A stretch of DNA of 5,927 bases from the NCBI GenBank assembly GCA_023437285.1, contig JAEZGP010000493.1, forward strand, positions 1 to 5,927, written 5' to 3'. The notes beneath the pieces are model-generated. The model did not search any database. It worked only from the letters and a program-made list of their open reading frames with translations, and was not told the DNA's origin. A program made the position numbers and the translations under genes. The DNA comes from Actinomycetes bacterium (GTDB lineage: Bacteria > Actinomycetota > Actinomycetes > Mycobacteriales > Micromonosporaceae). Positions 1-5,697 of this stretch are shown here, piece by piece (positions within the stretch are counted from its first letter, which is position 1; each line of letters begins with the position of its first letter).

Positions 1-2
1 GG

Positions 3-686
3 GCGGCGCCGGCCAGTGACGAGACGACGTACCGTCAGGGGTGGGACGAGGCGGCCCGGTCCGAGGGTCCGGGCCGGTCGCACTCGTGGGCGCCGCCGGG
101 GTGGCCGGAGCCGGACGAGCAGCCCGACTGGGAGGCGCCGCGCTCCCGGGGGCGGCGGTGGACGTTGGTCCTGTTGTCGGTCGCCGGCATCGTGGCGCTG
201 TCGGCGGGCACGGTGGTCGCCATGCAGGCGTTGCCGCCGTCCGCGACCGGCGTGCAGCCGCCCCGCGTGGTGACGGTCGCGCCGAGCGCGCCGCCGAGCA
301 AGTCAGCGAACGCGTCACCGAGCGCGCCGCCCCCTACCACCAGAGCGCGCACGTCGGCGCCGGTGACGACCGTCGCGTCGGGACAGTCGGCCGGGGTGGG
401 GGCCCCGCCGACGCGGCTGCGGCTCACCGACGACGGCACGTCGGTGACCGTCACCTGGCGGGATCCGTCGGACGGGACGGTGCCGTTCATCGTGGCCGGT
501 GCCCGATCGGGTGACGAGTCACACCCGATGCAGAGCATCCCGGCGGGGCGGACCCGATCGACGATCCACGGTCTCAACACGCGCTACGACTACTGTTTCA
601 CGGTCGCGGCGGTGTATTCGATCGACGTGGTCGCCCGCAGTGCCCGGGTGTGTACCCACCGGTTATCGACAGCGGATACGCCATAG
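3..686 (+). CDS. Fibronectin type III domain membrane protein, N-terminus missing
   Basis: The reading frame is open from the left edge to the TAG at 684-686, giving 227 visible residues; the start is outside the window. A TTG at 165 is in frame, but it lies inside the membrane segment and codes an ordinary Leu, so it is unlikely to be the start. Visible parts in order: an acidic, Trp/Pro-rich cytoplasmic stretch (about residues 1-48), a basic RSRGRR stop, one membrane helix (about 53-76), a Pro/Ser/Thr/Ala-rich low-complexity stalk (about 80-135), and one FnIII-like domain (about 137-222). That domain has the VTVTW strand and a LNTRYDYCFTVAAVYS strand. Two cysteines, in YCFTV and RVCTH, could form a disulfide outside the cell. 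The order implies an N-in, C-out protein. The function is unknown. Related actinobacterial FnIII proteins may carry a kinase or FHA part further upstream, which cannot be seen here. The next gene has the same topology and follows after 75 bp. Confidence 0.82.
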   Translation, partial: AAPASDETTYRQGWDEAARSEGPGRSHSWAPPGWPEPDEQPDWEAPRSRGRRWTLVLLSVAGIVALSAGTVVAMQALPPSATGVQPPRVVTVAPSAPPSKSANASPSAPPPTTRARTSAPVTTVASGQSAGVGAPPTRLRLTDDGTSVTVTWRDPSDGTVPFIVAGARSGDESHPMQSIPAGRTRSTIHGLNTRYDYCFTVAAVYSIDVVARSARVCTHRLSTADTP

Positions 687-698
687 GCTTTCGCCTAT
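683..698. promoter_or_regulatory. Perfect inverted repeat at the end of the first gene
   Basis: Six-base arms ATAGGC and GCCTAT are separated by TTTC. The left arm contains the TAG stop of the upstream gene. As RNA it would be a short stem with a 4-nt loop. It has no T-tract, so it is weak as a terminator. It sits just upstream of the candidate -10 box at 713-718, so an operator is equally possible. The half-site CCTAT recurs at 711-715. Confidence 0.4.
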
Positions 699-712
699 AC
701 CGTCGTCGCCCC

Positions 713-718
713 TATGAT
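713..718 (+). promoter_or_regulatory. Candidate -10 box (TATGAT) for the large FnIII gene
   Basis: TATGAT matches the actinobacterial TAnnnT -10 pattern. The -35 position (about 689-695, TTTCGCC) is poor. Transcription would begin near 725, leaving a leader of roughly 37 nt before the ATG at 762. If this promoter is real, the ATGs at 714 and 717 lie inside it and cannot be the start of the downstream protein. Inferred from sequence only. Confidence 0.4.
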
Positions 719-747
719 GGGCGACGCTCCTGGGGGAGGACCAACGA

Positions 748-765
748 GTGGGGACCCGGTCATGA
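748..765 (+). other. Possible five-codon leader reading frame overlapping the next start
   Basis: A strong Shine-Dalgarno-like run (GGGGGAGGA, 732-740) is ideally spaced, 7 nt, from a GTG at 748, and too far (21 nt) from the ATG at 762. The GTG opens a frame of GTG GGG ACC CGG TCA ending in TGA at 763-765. That stop overlaps the ATG at 762 as ATGA, the usual layout for translational coupling. A weaker purine run (GTGGGGA, 748-754) could instead serve the ATG directly, which would make this chance. Confidence 0.3.
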
Positions 766-3407
766 GCGACCTGCGCGAAATCGACGACGTCCGGGCTGAC
801 GACGCGCGCGCGGAAGGCGACGGCGTCCCGGCGGCCGACGATGTCGCGAAGCGTGGGCTGCGCGCCGGCAAGGGCGGCCTGGTCACCCTGACCACCGTCA
901 TCGCCCTGCTCGCGGCGACCGGCCTGACCCTGCTCGGGCTCGGCGCGGCCGACAACGCGGTGGCCAACTACGACGCCAACTCCTGGGTGTGGAGTTCCGG
1001 CAAGGGCGAGGTCGACCGCATCAACGGCATCACGGCCAAGGTCGACACCCGCCAGCAGGTCAAGGACGCGCGCAACCACGACCTGCAGATCACCCAGAAC
1101 GACCGGTTCCTGATCCTGCGCGACCTGCAGACCGGGCAGGTCACCGCGATGGACCTGGCCACCCTTCAGGTCGGCGCGGTGATGAAGACCATGCCGGGCG
1201 TCGGCGTCACGGTCGTGCTGCACGAGGACGTCGCGTTCGTCATCGACACCACGCTCGGGCAGGTGCGCCAGCTCGACCCCCGTACGCTGGCGCCCACCGG
1301 TGAGATGCTCGCCTTCCCCCGCGGCATCACCAGTGGCGACTTCGACGGCAAGGGCGTGCTGTGGCTCGCCGTGCCGCAGGAGGGCACGGTCGTGGCCATC
1401 ACGGCCGGCAAGGACGGCGCGAGCCCCAAGGTCACCCGTACGGTCAATGTGGCCCCGCCCAACCACGACCTCGTGCTGACCGTGCTCGACAGCGGCGTCG
1501 CCGTGCTCGACAACACGGCAGGGACGCTGACCCGCGTGCCGGGCCAGAGCGACGGCGGGAAGGGCGGCGACAGCGCCACGCCGTCGGCCCTGCCGCTGAC
1601 CGGCCCCGGCGTGCTGCCGCCCCGGTCCAGCGGCGAGCCGATCCCGGTCACCGTGAGCGCCGAGCGCCACGTCGTCGTTCTCGACGGGGAGCGCCTCGTG
1701 GAGTTCGACGTGCCGGGCACCGGGCCGCTGCAGCCGGTCGTCGCGTTCGCCGGCCACTTCTACTGCGCCGACCCGGCGTCGGGCATCGTCTACGAGTTCG
1801 ACGGCAACGGCCGGCAGGTCAACGAGATCCGCATCCCGGCCGCCGGCGGGCCGCTGGAGCTGGAGGTGCGCGAGAACCACCTGTTCATCAACGCGCCTGA
1901 CGGCTCGACGGCCCGCGTCGTCGACGACAAGCACAAGGTCAGCAACGTCGACAAGTACCAGAACGAGATCCTCGGCGGCGATCCGCCGCCGCCCCCGCCG
2001 AAGCCGCCGGCGCCCCCCAAGCCGACCGTCACCGTGCCGGGCCCGCCGCAGCGTGTCAACGCGTCCGCCGGCGACAAGTCCGCGCGGTTGACCTGGCGAA
2101 AGGCCCGCGAGAACGGCGCGGCCATCACCAAGTACGTCATCACCGGCGGCCCCGGCGAGCCGATCACGGTCGGCGCCAACACGCGGTCGGTGCTGATCGA
2201 GGGCCTGACCAACGGCGAGACGTACCGGTTCAAGATCCATGCCGTGAACAAGAAGGGGGCCGGGCCGGACGCGACGAGCAACCCCGTCATGCCGACCTCC
2301 GACGTGCCCGACCCGCCGACCGAGGTCGTCGCCAAGGAGCAGCCCGACGGTACGGTCGACCTGACCTGGAAGGCCGCCAACGGCCAGGGCCGCAAGATCG
2401 TCCGGTACGCCGTGACGGCCGTCGCGGGCGGCACCCAGACCCCGGTCGGCGACGTGAAGACCAACAAGATGACCATCGCGGCCGGCACCCTGGAGTACGG
2501 CACGCAGGTCGCCTTCACGGTCGTGTCGATCAACGACAAGGGCGGCGGCAGCGAGCCGTCCGAGGTCAGCAACGTCGTCATCCCGTACGCCAAGCCGGGC
2601 GCCCCGGGCAATGTCAGCGCGGCGACCGTGGCCAACAAGAAGGGCTCCGTCCAGGTCAGCTGGGAGCGGGCCGACGAGAACGGCCGGCCGATCACCAAGT
2701 ACGTGGTGACGGCGAACGGCACCGAGACCGAGGTGACCGACACGTCCGCGACGCTGGACGGGTTCGGTGACGACCAGGCGGTCACCGTCACGGTGGCCGC
2801 GGTCAACGAGGCCGGCGCCGGCCCGACCGGCACCGCCACCGCCCGGACCATCGGCAAGCCGACCGTGACGTTCACCCGCGACACGTCGGACTACAACTCG
2901 GTGTCCGCGACGTTCACGCCCAACAACAAGGGCGGCACGGCCACGTGCAAGGTGGCCGTGAGCGGCGCCGGCAGCAAGTCGACCAAGTGCACCACCGCGG
3001 CGGTCACGATCACCGTCACCGGCCTGTGGCCCAACGAGTCCTACGACTACACGATCACCATCACCAACGCCGCCGGGTCGGCGTCGGTGAAGCGGACCAA
3101 GAAGACGAGCACCATGAAGGCCACGGTCACCTGCAACGTCGCCAGCTACTGCAGCAGCGGCGTGTGGGCGTACTCGGTGCCGTCGCAGACCAACGAGAGC
3201 AACGCCGTGCGGTCGTACCAGGACGGTGCCCAGATCACGCCGCAGTGCCGCGCCACGGGTGACAAGACGGTCAACGCCAAGCCGTGGGGCGGCAAGCAGA
3301 ACAACAAGTGGCTCGGGTACACCTACGACGGCAAGCGCACGTACCTGCCCTGGGCATGGGCGAAGCTGGACGGGGGCGACGACATCACCATGCTGCCCGC
3401 CTGCTGA
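762..3407 (+). CDS. Large signal-anchored surface protein: beta-propeller-like region plus four FnIII domains
   Basis: This is an 881-residue protein from the ATG at 762. An in-frame ATG pair at 714/717 would add 16 residues, but it has no ribosome-binding site and overlaps a TATGAT box. Order: charged cytoplasmic tail (1-38), one membrane helix (about 40-62, the signal anchor), a region of repeated beta-strand units resembling a propeller (about 70-400; for example TGQVTAMDL, GQVRQLDPRTL, SGIVYEFDGNG), a proline-rich hinge (407-430), and FnIII domains at about 431-513, 514-608, 609-696 and 697-784. The C-terminal domain (about 787-881) is rich in Trp and Tyr, with an SH3-like look (NNKWLGYTYDG). 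Cys729 and Cys743 lie in the fourth FnIII domain and Cys791, 797, 829 and 881 in the tail; all would be extracytoplasmic, and C881 is the last residue. No catalytic motif is visible, so a structural, adhesive or cell-wall scaffolding role is inferred. Similar proteins in actinomycetes are annotated only as FnIII or Ig-like proteins. The domain calls are by eye. Confidence 0.85.
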   Translation: MSDLREIDDVRADDARAEGDGVPAADDVAKRGLRAGKGGLVTLTTVIALLAATGLTLLGLGAADNAVANYDANSWVWSSGKGEVDRINGITAKVDTRQQVKDARNHDLQITQNDRFLILRDLQTGQVTAMDLATLQVGAVMKTMPGVGVTVVLHEDVAFVIDTTLGQVRQLDPRTLAPTGEMLAFPRGITSGDFDGKGVLWLAVPQEGTVVAITAGKDGASPKVTRTVNVAPPNHDLVLTVLDSGVAVLDNTAGTLTRVPGQSDGGKGGDSATPSALPLTGPGVLPPRSSGEPIPVTVSAERHVVVLDGERLVEFDVPGTGPLQPVVAFAGHFYCADPASGIVYEFDGNGRQVNEIRIPAAGGPLELEVRENHLFINAPDGSTARVVDDKHKVSNVDKYQNEILGGDPPPPPPKPPAPPKPTVTVPGPPQRVNASAGDKSARLTWRKARENGAAITKYVITGGPGEPITVGANTRSVLIEGLTNGETYRFKIHAVNKKGAGPDATSNPVMPTSDVPDPPTEVVAKEQPDGTVDLTWKAANGQGRKIVRYAVTAVAGGTQTPVGDVKTNKMTIAAGTLEYGTQVAFTVVSINDKGGGSEPSEVSNVVIPYAKPGAPGNVSAATVANKKGSVQVSWERADENGRPITKYVVTANGTETEVTDTSATLDGFGDDQAVTVTVAAVNEAGAGPTGTATARTIGKPTVTFTRDTSDYNSVSATFTPNNKGGTATCKVAVSGAGSKSTKCTTAAVTITVTGLWPNESYDYTITITNAAGSASVKRTKKTSTMKATVTCNVASYCSSGVWAYSVPSQTNESNAVRSYQDGAQITPQCRATGDKTVNAKPWGGKQNNKWLGYTYDGKRTYLPWAWAKLDGGDDITMLPAC

Positions 3408-3431
3408 CCGCGTCATATTTCAGTCATGATC

Positions 3432-3461
3432 TTGCTTGGGGCGGTGGGGGGCCAGTAGCTT
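3432..3461 (+). promoter_or_regulatory. Candidate sigma70-like promoter for the 68-residue gene
   Basis: TTGCTT and TAGCTT are separated by 18 bp, fitting the actinobacterial TTGnnn / TAnnnT pattern. Transcription would start near 3468, giving a leader of about 40 nt that begins almost directly with the hairpin at 3471-3489. Proposed from sequence alone. Confidence 0.4.
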
Positions 3462-3470
3462 CACCGCCGT

Positions 3471-3489
3471 GCCGTCCACCGAGGACGGC
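3471..3489 (+). other. Hairpin in the leader just before the ribosome-binding site
   Basis: The arms GCCGTCC and GGACGGC pair perfectly over 7 bp around the 5-nt loop ACCGA. The stem ends 6 nt before AGGAGGA (3496-3502). With the promoter at 3432-3461 it would sit at the extreme 5' end of the mRNA, where such hairpins often protect transcripts. It leaves the Shine-Dalgarno exposed, so it does not look like a translational block. Confidence 0.5.
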
Positions 3490-3506
3490 CCCACCAGGAG
3501 GATTCC

Positions 3507-3713
3507 ATGCAGGGTGCGGAGCCCAAGCTCATCAAGGCGTGGCACGGCAAGTCGGCGCAGGAACTCGCCAACGCCCCCGTAACCGCGATCTACGGCGTCT
3601 CCGAGGGCGACGCTGAGCTGCTCGCGAAGGCGTTCGGCATCAAGACCGTGCGCGACTTGGGCACCAACAAGCAGTTCCGCGCGGCGCAGGCCATCACCGC
3701 CCTCGCCGACTGA
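3507..3713 (+). CDS. Small helix-hairpin-helix-like protein, 68 residues
   Basis: The ATG at 3507 is preceded by a near-perfect Shine-Dalgarno, AGGAGGA, 4 nt upstream, so the start is secure. The protein has no signal peptide or membrane segment and should be cytoplasmic. After a basic N-terminus (residues 1-15), residues 16-68 look all-helical: SAQELANAPVTAI, then GVSEGDAELLAKAFGI (30-45), KTVRDL (46-51), and a final helix FRAAQAITALAD (57-68). The segment 28-51 follows the helix-hairpin-helix logic of 'x-G-V-S-x-x-x-A-x-x-L-x-x-x-F-G-I-x-T-V-x-D-L', as in DUF4332-type modules, which can bind nucleic acid or protein. The same kind of segment is recalled as a stand-alone small protein or C-terminal module in other actinomycetes. 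Function is not known. It is flanked by its own promoter candidate and a strong 3' hairpin, so it is probably monocistronic. Confidence 0.85.
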   Translation: MQGAEPKLIKAWHGKSAQELANAPVTAIYGVSEGDAELLAKAFGIKTVRDLGTNKQFRAAQAITALAD

Positions 3714-3727
3714 CGCACGCGTCCCAC

Positions 3728-3768
3728 CGGGCACCGGACACCGACCAACGGTCGCCGTCCGGTGCCCG
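3728..3768 (+). terminator. Long, nearly perfect hairpin after the 68-residue gene
   Basis: A 12-bp outer stem (3728-3739 with 3757-3768, CGGGCACCGGAC / GTCCGGTGCCCG) is followed by a 2x2 internal loop and a 5-bp inner stem (CGACC 3742-3746 with GGTCG 3750-3754) around a 3-nt loop AAC. It begins 14 bp after the stop codon. There is no T-tract (GTAGTGTGT follows), as is common for GC-rich actinobacterial terminators. It should end the small-gene transcript and insulate the promoter at 3792-3819. Because it is so symmetric it could also act as a 3' stabiliser. Confidence 0.75.
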
Positions 3769-3791
3769 TAGTGTGTCACCCGGCCGTGTCG

Positions 3792-3819
3792 TTGATCACG
3801 TCCACTGTGGATGTATAGC
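3792..3819 (+). promoter_or_regulatory. Sigma70-like promoter for the DUF457-amidohydrolase pair
   Basis: TTGATC (3792-3797), a 16-bp spacer and TATAGC (3814-3819) form the best promoter match in the window. It sits in a locally AT-richer patch directly after the terminator hairpin. Transcription would start near 3826, giving a leader of about 65 nt. The spacer contains the perfect palindrome CCACTGTGG (3802-3810), a possible operator. A weaker CGTG/CACG pair (3785-3788 and 3797-3800) brackets the -35 box. Confidence 0.55.
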
Positions 3820-3891
3820 TGATTGTGCGCGCGTCGCTACCGGTGGCACAGTCTCCCGGACGGCGCCGACCACCTGAAGGGGTGACCGACC

Positions 3892-4707
3892 ATGATGGGC
3901 TCGTCCCACGCTCTGTCCGGAGCCGCCGCGTGGCTGGCCGGTTCGTGGGCACTGGAGGCCAGCGGGGCGATCAACCCGCAGACGCCGTTGGAACTCGCCG
4001 TCGGTACGGCCGTGTGCGCGGGCGGCGCGCTGCTGCCCGACCTCGACCTGTCCGGCCGCGTCACTACCGGCCGGGGCGGCGCCACCGTGGCCCACACGTT
4101 CGGCCGCATCACCCTGTTCCTCGCCGAGGTGATCGAGAAGTTCTCCCTGGGCGTCTACAACGTCACCAGGCTGCGCCGCGACCCGGTGCGACGCAACGGC
4201 CACCGTACGCTCACCCACACGATCATCTTCAACGTCCTGGTGGGCATCGGCACGTGGCAGCTCGCCCTGCACTACGGCAAGTGGGCCGTCATCGGCATCA
4301 TGTTCTTCATGGTCGGCCTCGCGCTGCGGGGCCTGTTCGACAAGTGGGCCGCCCGCGCCGGCTGGGTCATCGTCACGCTCGTCTCCGGCTGGGCGGCGTT
4401 CTTCGTGTACAACAACATGCACGGCGAACGGGGCTACCCGCTGCTCGGCGTCGCCGTGGGGGTCGGCGGGCTGGTGCACCTGGCCGGCGACGTGGTGACC
4501 AGCCACGGCTGCCCGCTGTTCTGGCCCGTACCGACCGGTCGCGGGCGCCTGTGGCGCAACATCGGCGTACCCGACCCGCTGGTCGTCGAGGTCGGCGGCA
4601 AGGTCGAGACGGTCGTCCTGCGTACCGTCTTCACGGTCGTGGCGCTCATTTGCGTGGCGGGCCTGTCCGTGCCGTTCCTGATGGACAGGTTCAATATCCA
4701 ATGGTGA
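3892..4707 (+). CDS. Membrane-bound metal-dependent hydrolase, DUF457 / YdjM family
   Basis: This 271-residue protein starts at the ATG at 3892, 9 nt after AAGGGG (3877-3882). A second ATG follows at once at 3895 but is less well placed. Family hallmarks are visible in order: SSHALSG near the N-terminus (His6), LLPDLD (47-52), HRTLTHT (104-110), and HLAGDVVTSHG (196-206). His and Asp residues at these places form the likely metal site of the PF04307 family, whose E. coli member YdjM is an SOS-regulated inner-membrane protein. Hydrophobic segments at about 111-128, 131-149, 155-171, 182-200 and 240-262 make it an integral membrane protein. The biochemical substrate is unknown for the family; phospholipid or cell-envelope substrates have been suggested only by analogy. 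It ends 65 bp before the amidohydrolase gene on the same strand, with no terminator between, so the two are likely co-transcribed. Confidence 0.9.
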   Translation: MMGSSHALSGAAAWLAGSWALEASGAINPQTPLELAVGTAVCAGGALLPDLDLSGRVTTGRGGATVAHTFGRITLFLAEVIEKFSLGVYNVTRLRRDPVRRNGHRTLTHTIIFNVLVGIGTWQLALHYGKWAVIGIMFFMVGLALRGLFDKWAARAGWVIVTLVSGWAAFFVYNNMHGERGYPLLGVAVGVGGLVHLAGDVVTSHGCPLFWPVPTGRGRLWRNIGVPDPLVVEVGGKVETVVLRTVFTVVALICVAGLSVPFLMDRFNIQW

Positions 4708-4730
4708 GCCGCGTGGCGGTAAGGTGTCCC

Positions 4731-4765
4731 GGGCAGGCTCGGTGACCATCGGGAGGCTTCGGTGA
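4731..4765 (+). repeat. Imperfect direct repeat ahead of the amidohydrolase start
   Basis: Two 15-base copies, at 4731-4745 and 4751-4765, read GGGCAGGCTCGGTGA and GGGAGGCTTCGGTGA. They match at 14 bases if one base is moved. The second copy supplies the Shine-Dalgarno-like GGGAGG. It may be a small duplication; no function is evident. Confidence 0.35.
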
Positions 4766-4776
4766 GGGTGCCGTGA
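4762..4776 (+). other. Possible four-codon leader reading frame overlapping the amidohydrolase start
   Basis: GGGAGG at 4751-4756 is spaced 5 nt from a GTG at 4762, which opens GTG AGG GTG CCG and stops at TGA 4774-4776. That stop overlaps the main GTG (4773-4775) as GTGA. The layout mirrors the one at 748-765. However, GAGGG at 4764-4768 could act directly as ribosome-binding site for the main GTG, so the leader frame may never be translated. Confidence 0.25.
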
Positions 4777-5669
4777 CGGCGGGGCCCCACGGCGACGGGG
4801 AGGTGCCCGCGTTCTGGCGTGGGCTCGGCCTGCCGGGCCTCGCGGACATTCACGTGCACTTCCTGCCGCCGCGCATCCTGCAACGCATGTGGTTGCGCTC
4901 CGACGAGGACTCGCTCGCCGGGGGCCTACTGCCCGCCTACGTGTACCGGTGGTCCGACGAGGAGCGGGTAGCCCACCTGCGCGAACTCGGCGTGCGGGCG
5001 TTCACCGCCCTGGCGTACGCCCACCAGCCGGGCATGGCCGACGGCCTCAACGCCTGGACGCTGGACTTCGCCACGCACAACGACGGCTGCGTACCGTCGG
5101 CGACGTTCTACCCCGAACCCGGCGTCAACCGGTACACGAAGGCGGCGCTGGACGCGGGCGCCCGGGTGTTCAAGGTGCACGTGCCCGGCGGCGGATTCGA
5201 CCTCACCCACGCCCGGCTCGACCCCATCTGGGGCATGCTCGCCGAGGTGGGTACGCCCGTGGTCATCCACGTCAACAGCCTGCGCGAGCAGGGACGCCAC
5301 GCCAGCCTGGACCCGCTGGAGGTGATCCTGCGCCGCCACCCCACCCTCGCGGCGGTCATCGCGCACCTCGGTGCCCCCGACTACGAGCACCACGTCGCGC
5401 TCGCCCAGCAGTACGAGCGGGTCTGCCTCGACACGGCGACGGTCTTCACGCCCGGCTACGAGACCGCGTCGGGCACCGTCCCCGGCAAGCTGCTGCCGCA
5501 GCTGCGCGACCTCGGCCTGGCCGGCAAGGTGCTGCTCGGCTCGGACTTCCCCACGATGTCCTACCCGTACGCCGAGCAGCTCGCCGGCCTGGCCGCCCTC
5601 GACCTCGGCGACGACTGGCTGCGGGCCGTGTGCTGGCACAACGCCGCCCGCCTGCTCAACCTGTCCTGA
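4773..5669 (+). CDS. Amidohydrolase family protein (amidohydrolase 2 type, TIM-barrel metalloenzyme)
   Basis: The protein has 298 residues from the GTG at 4773, the first start available in frame after the TGA at 4743. Metal-ligand motifs of the PF04909-type barrel appear in order: DIHVHF (Asp25, His27, His29) at the end of strand 1, FKVHVP (Lys134, His136), VIHVN (His166), IAHLG (His198) and GSDFP (Asp258), the usual catalytic Asp near the end. The length is normal for the family and no signal peptide is present, so it is cytosolic. Such enzymes hydrolyse C-N or C-O bonds or decarboxylate aromatic acids; nothing in the sequence fixes the substrate. The Trp-rich segment at about 39-60 may shape the active-site lid. 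It probably shares a transcript with the DUF457 gene 65 bp upstream and converges on the siderophore gene, with only 27 bp between stops. Confidence 0.9.
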   Translation: MTAGPHGDGEVPAFWRGLGLPGLADIHVHFLPPRILQRMWLRSDEDSLAGGLLPAYVYRWSDEERVAHLRELGVRAFTALAYAHQPGMADGLNAWTLDFATHNDGCVPSATFYPEPGVNRYTKAALDAGARVFKVHVPGGGFDLTHARLDPIWGMLAEVGTPVVIHVNSLREQGRHASLDPLEVILRRHPTLAAVIAHLGAPDYEHHVALAQQYERVCLDTATVFTPGYETASGTVPGKLLPQLRDLGLAGKVLLGSDFPTMSYPYAEQLAGLAALDLGDDWLRAVCWHNAARLLNLS

Positions 5670-5671
5670 CC

Positions 5672-5697
5672 GCGGCGGCCGCCCCGCGAACCGCCGC
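5672..5697. terminator. Inverted repeat between convergent genes, possible two-way terminator
   Basis: GCGGCGG (5672-5678) pairs with CCGCCGC (5691-5697) over 7 bp around a 12-nt loop. It fills almost the whole 27-bp gap between the amidohydrolase stop and the stop of the minus-strand gene. An alternative 5-bp stem, CGCGG/CCGCG (5671-5675 and 5684-5688), competes with it. No T-tract is present on either strand, so this is a weak to moderate call. Confidence 0.4.

Larger units (their letters stand above)
3408..3506. other. Intergenic leader between the large FnIII gene and the 68-residue gene
   Basis: The 99-bp gap has no convincing intrinsic terminator for the upstream gene. A candidate promoter is TTGCTT (3432-3437), 18 bp, TAGCTT (3456-3461). 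A 7-bp inverted repeat GGCGGTG/CACCGCC (3440-3446 and 3462-3468) flanks the -10 box. It could be an operator, or a weak terminator if read through from upstream. A strong ribosome-binding site, AGGAGGA at 3496-3502, precedes the ATG at 3507. Confidence 0.45.

Noticed and set aside
714..761. ATG pair at 714/717 as the start of the large FnIII protein
   Set aside because: No Shine-Dalgarno lies upstream, the ATGs overlap a TATGAT box, and the added 16 residues (Gly/Pro-rich) look like leader sequence. A leaderless start cannot be fully excluded.
663..3416. A 917-codon open frame on the minus strand, antisense to the whole large FnIII gene
   Set aside because: Its translation is Arg/Gly/Ala/Val/Asp-rich low complexity without any domain, the typical mirror of a GC-rich gene whose third positions are almost all G or C. 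The plus-strand frame has clear domains.
3440..3468. GGCGGTG/CACCGCC inverted repeat as terminator of the large FnIII gene
   Set aside because: The loop is 15 nt, there is no T-tract, and the repeat contains the likely -10 box of the next gene. It is noted in the intergenic entry but not called as a terminator.
3796..4749. A 317-codon minus-strand frame covering the DUF457 gene
   Set aside because: Low-complexity composition with no motif, while the opposite strand encodes all hallmark motifs of a known family. It also runs across the promoter region of that gene.
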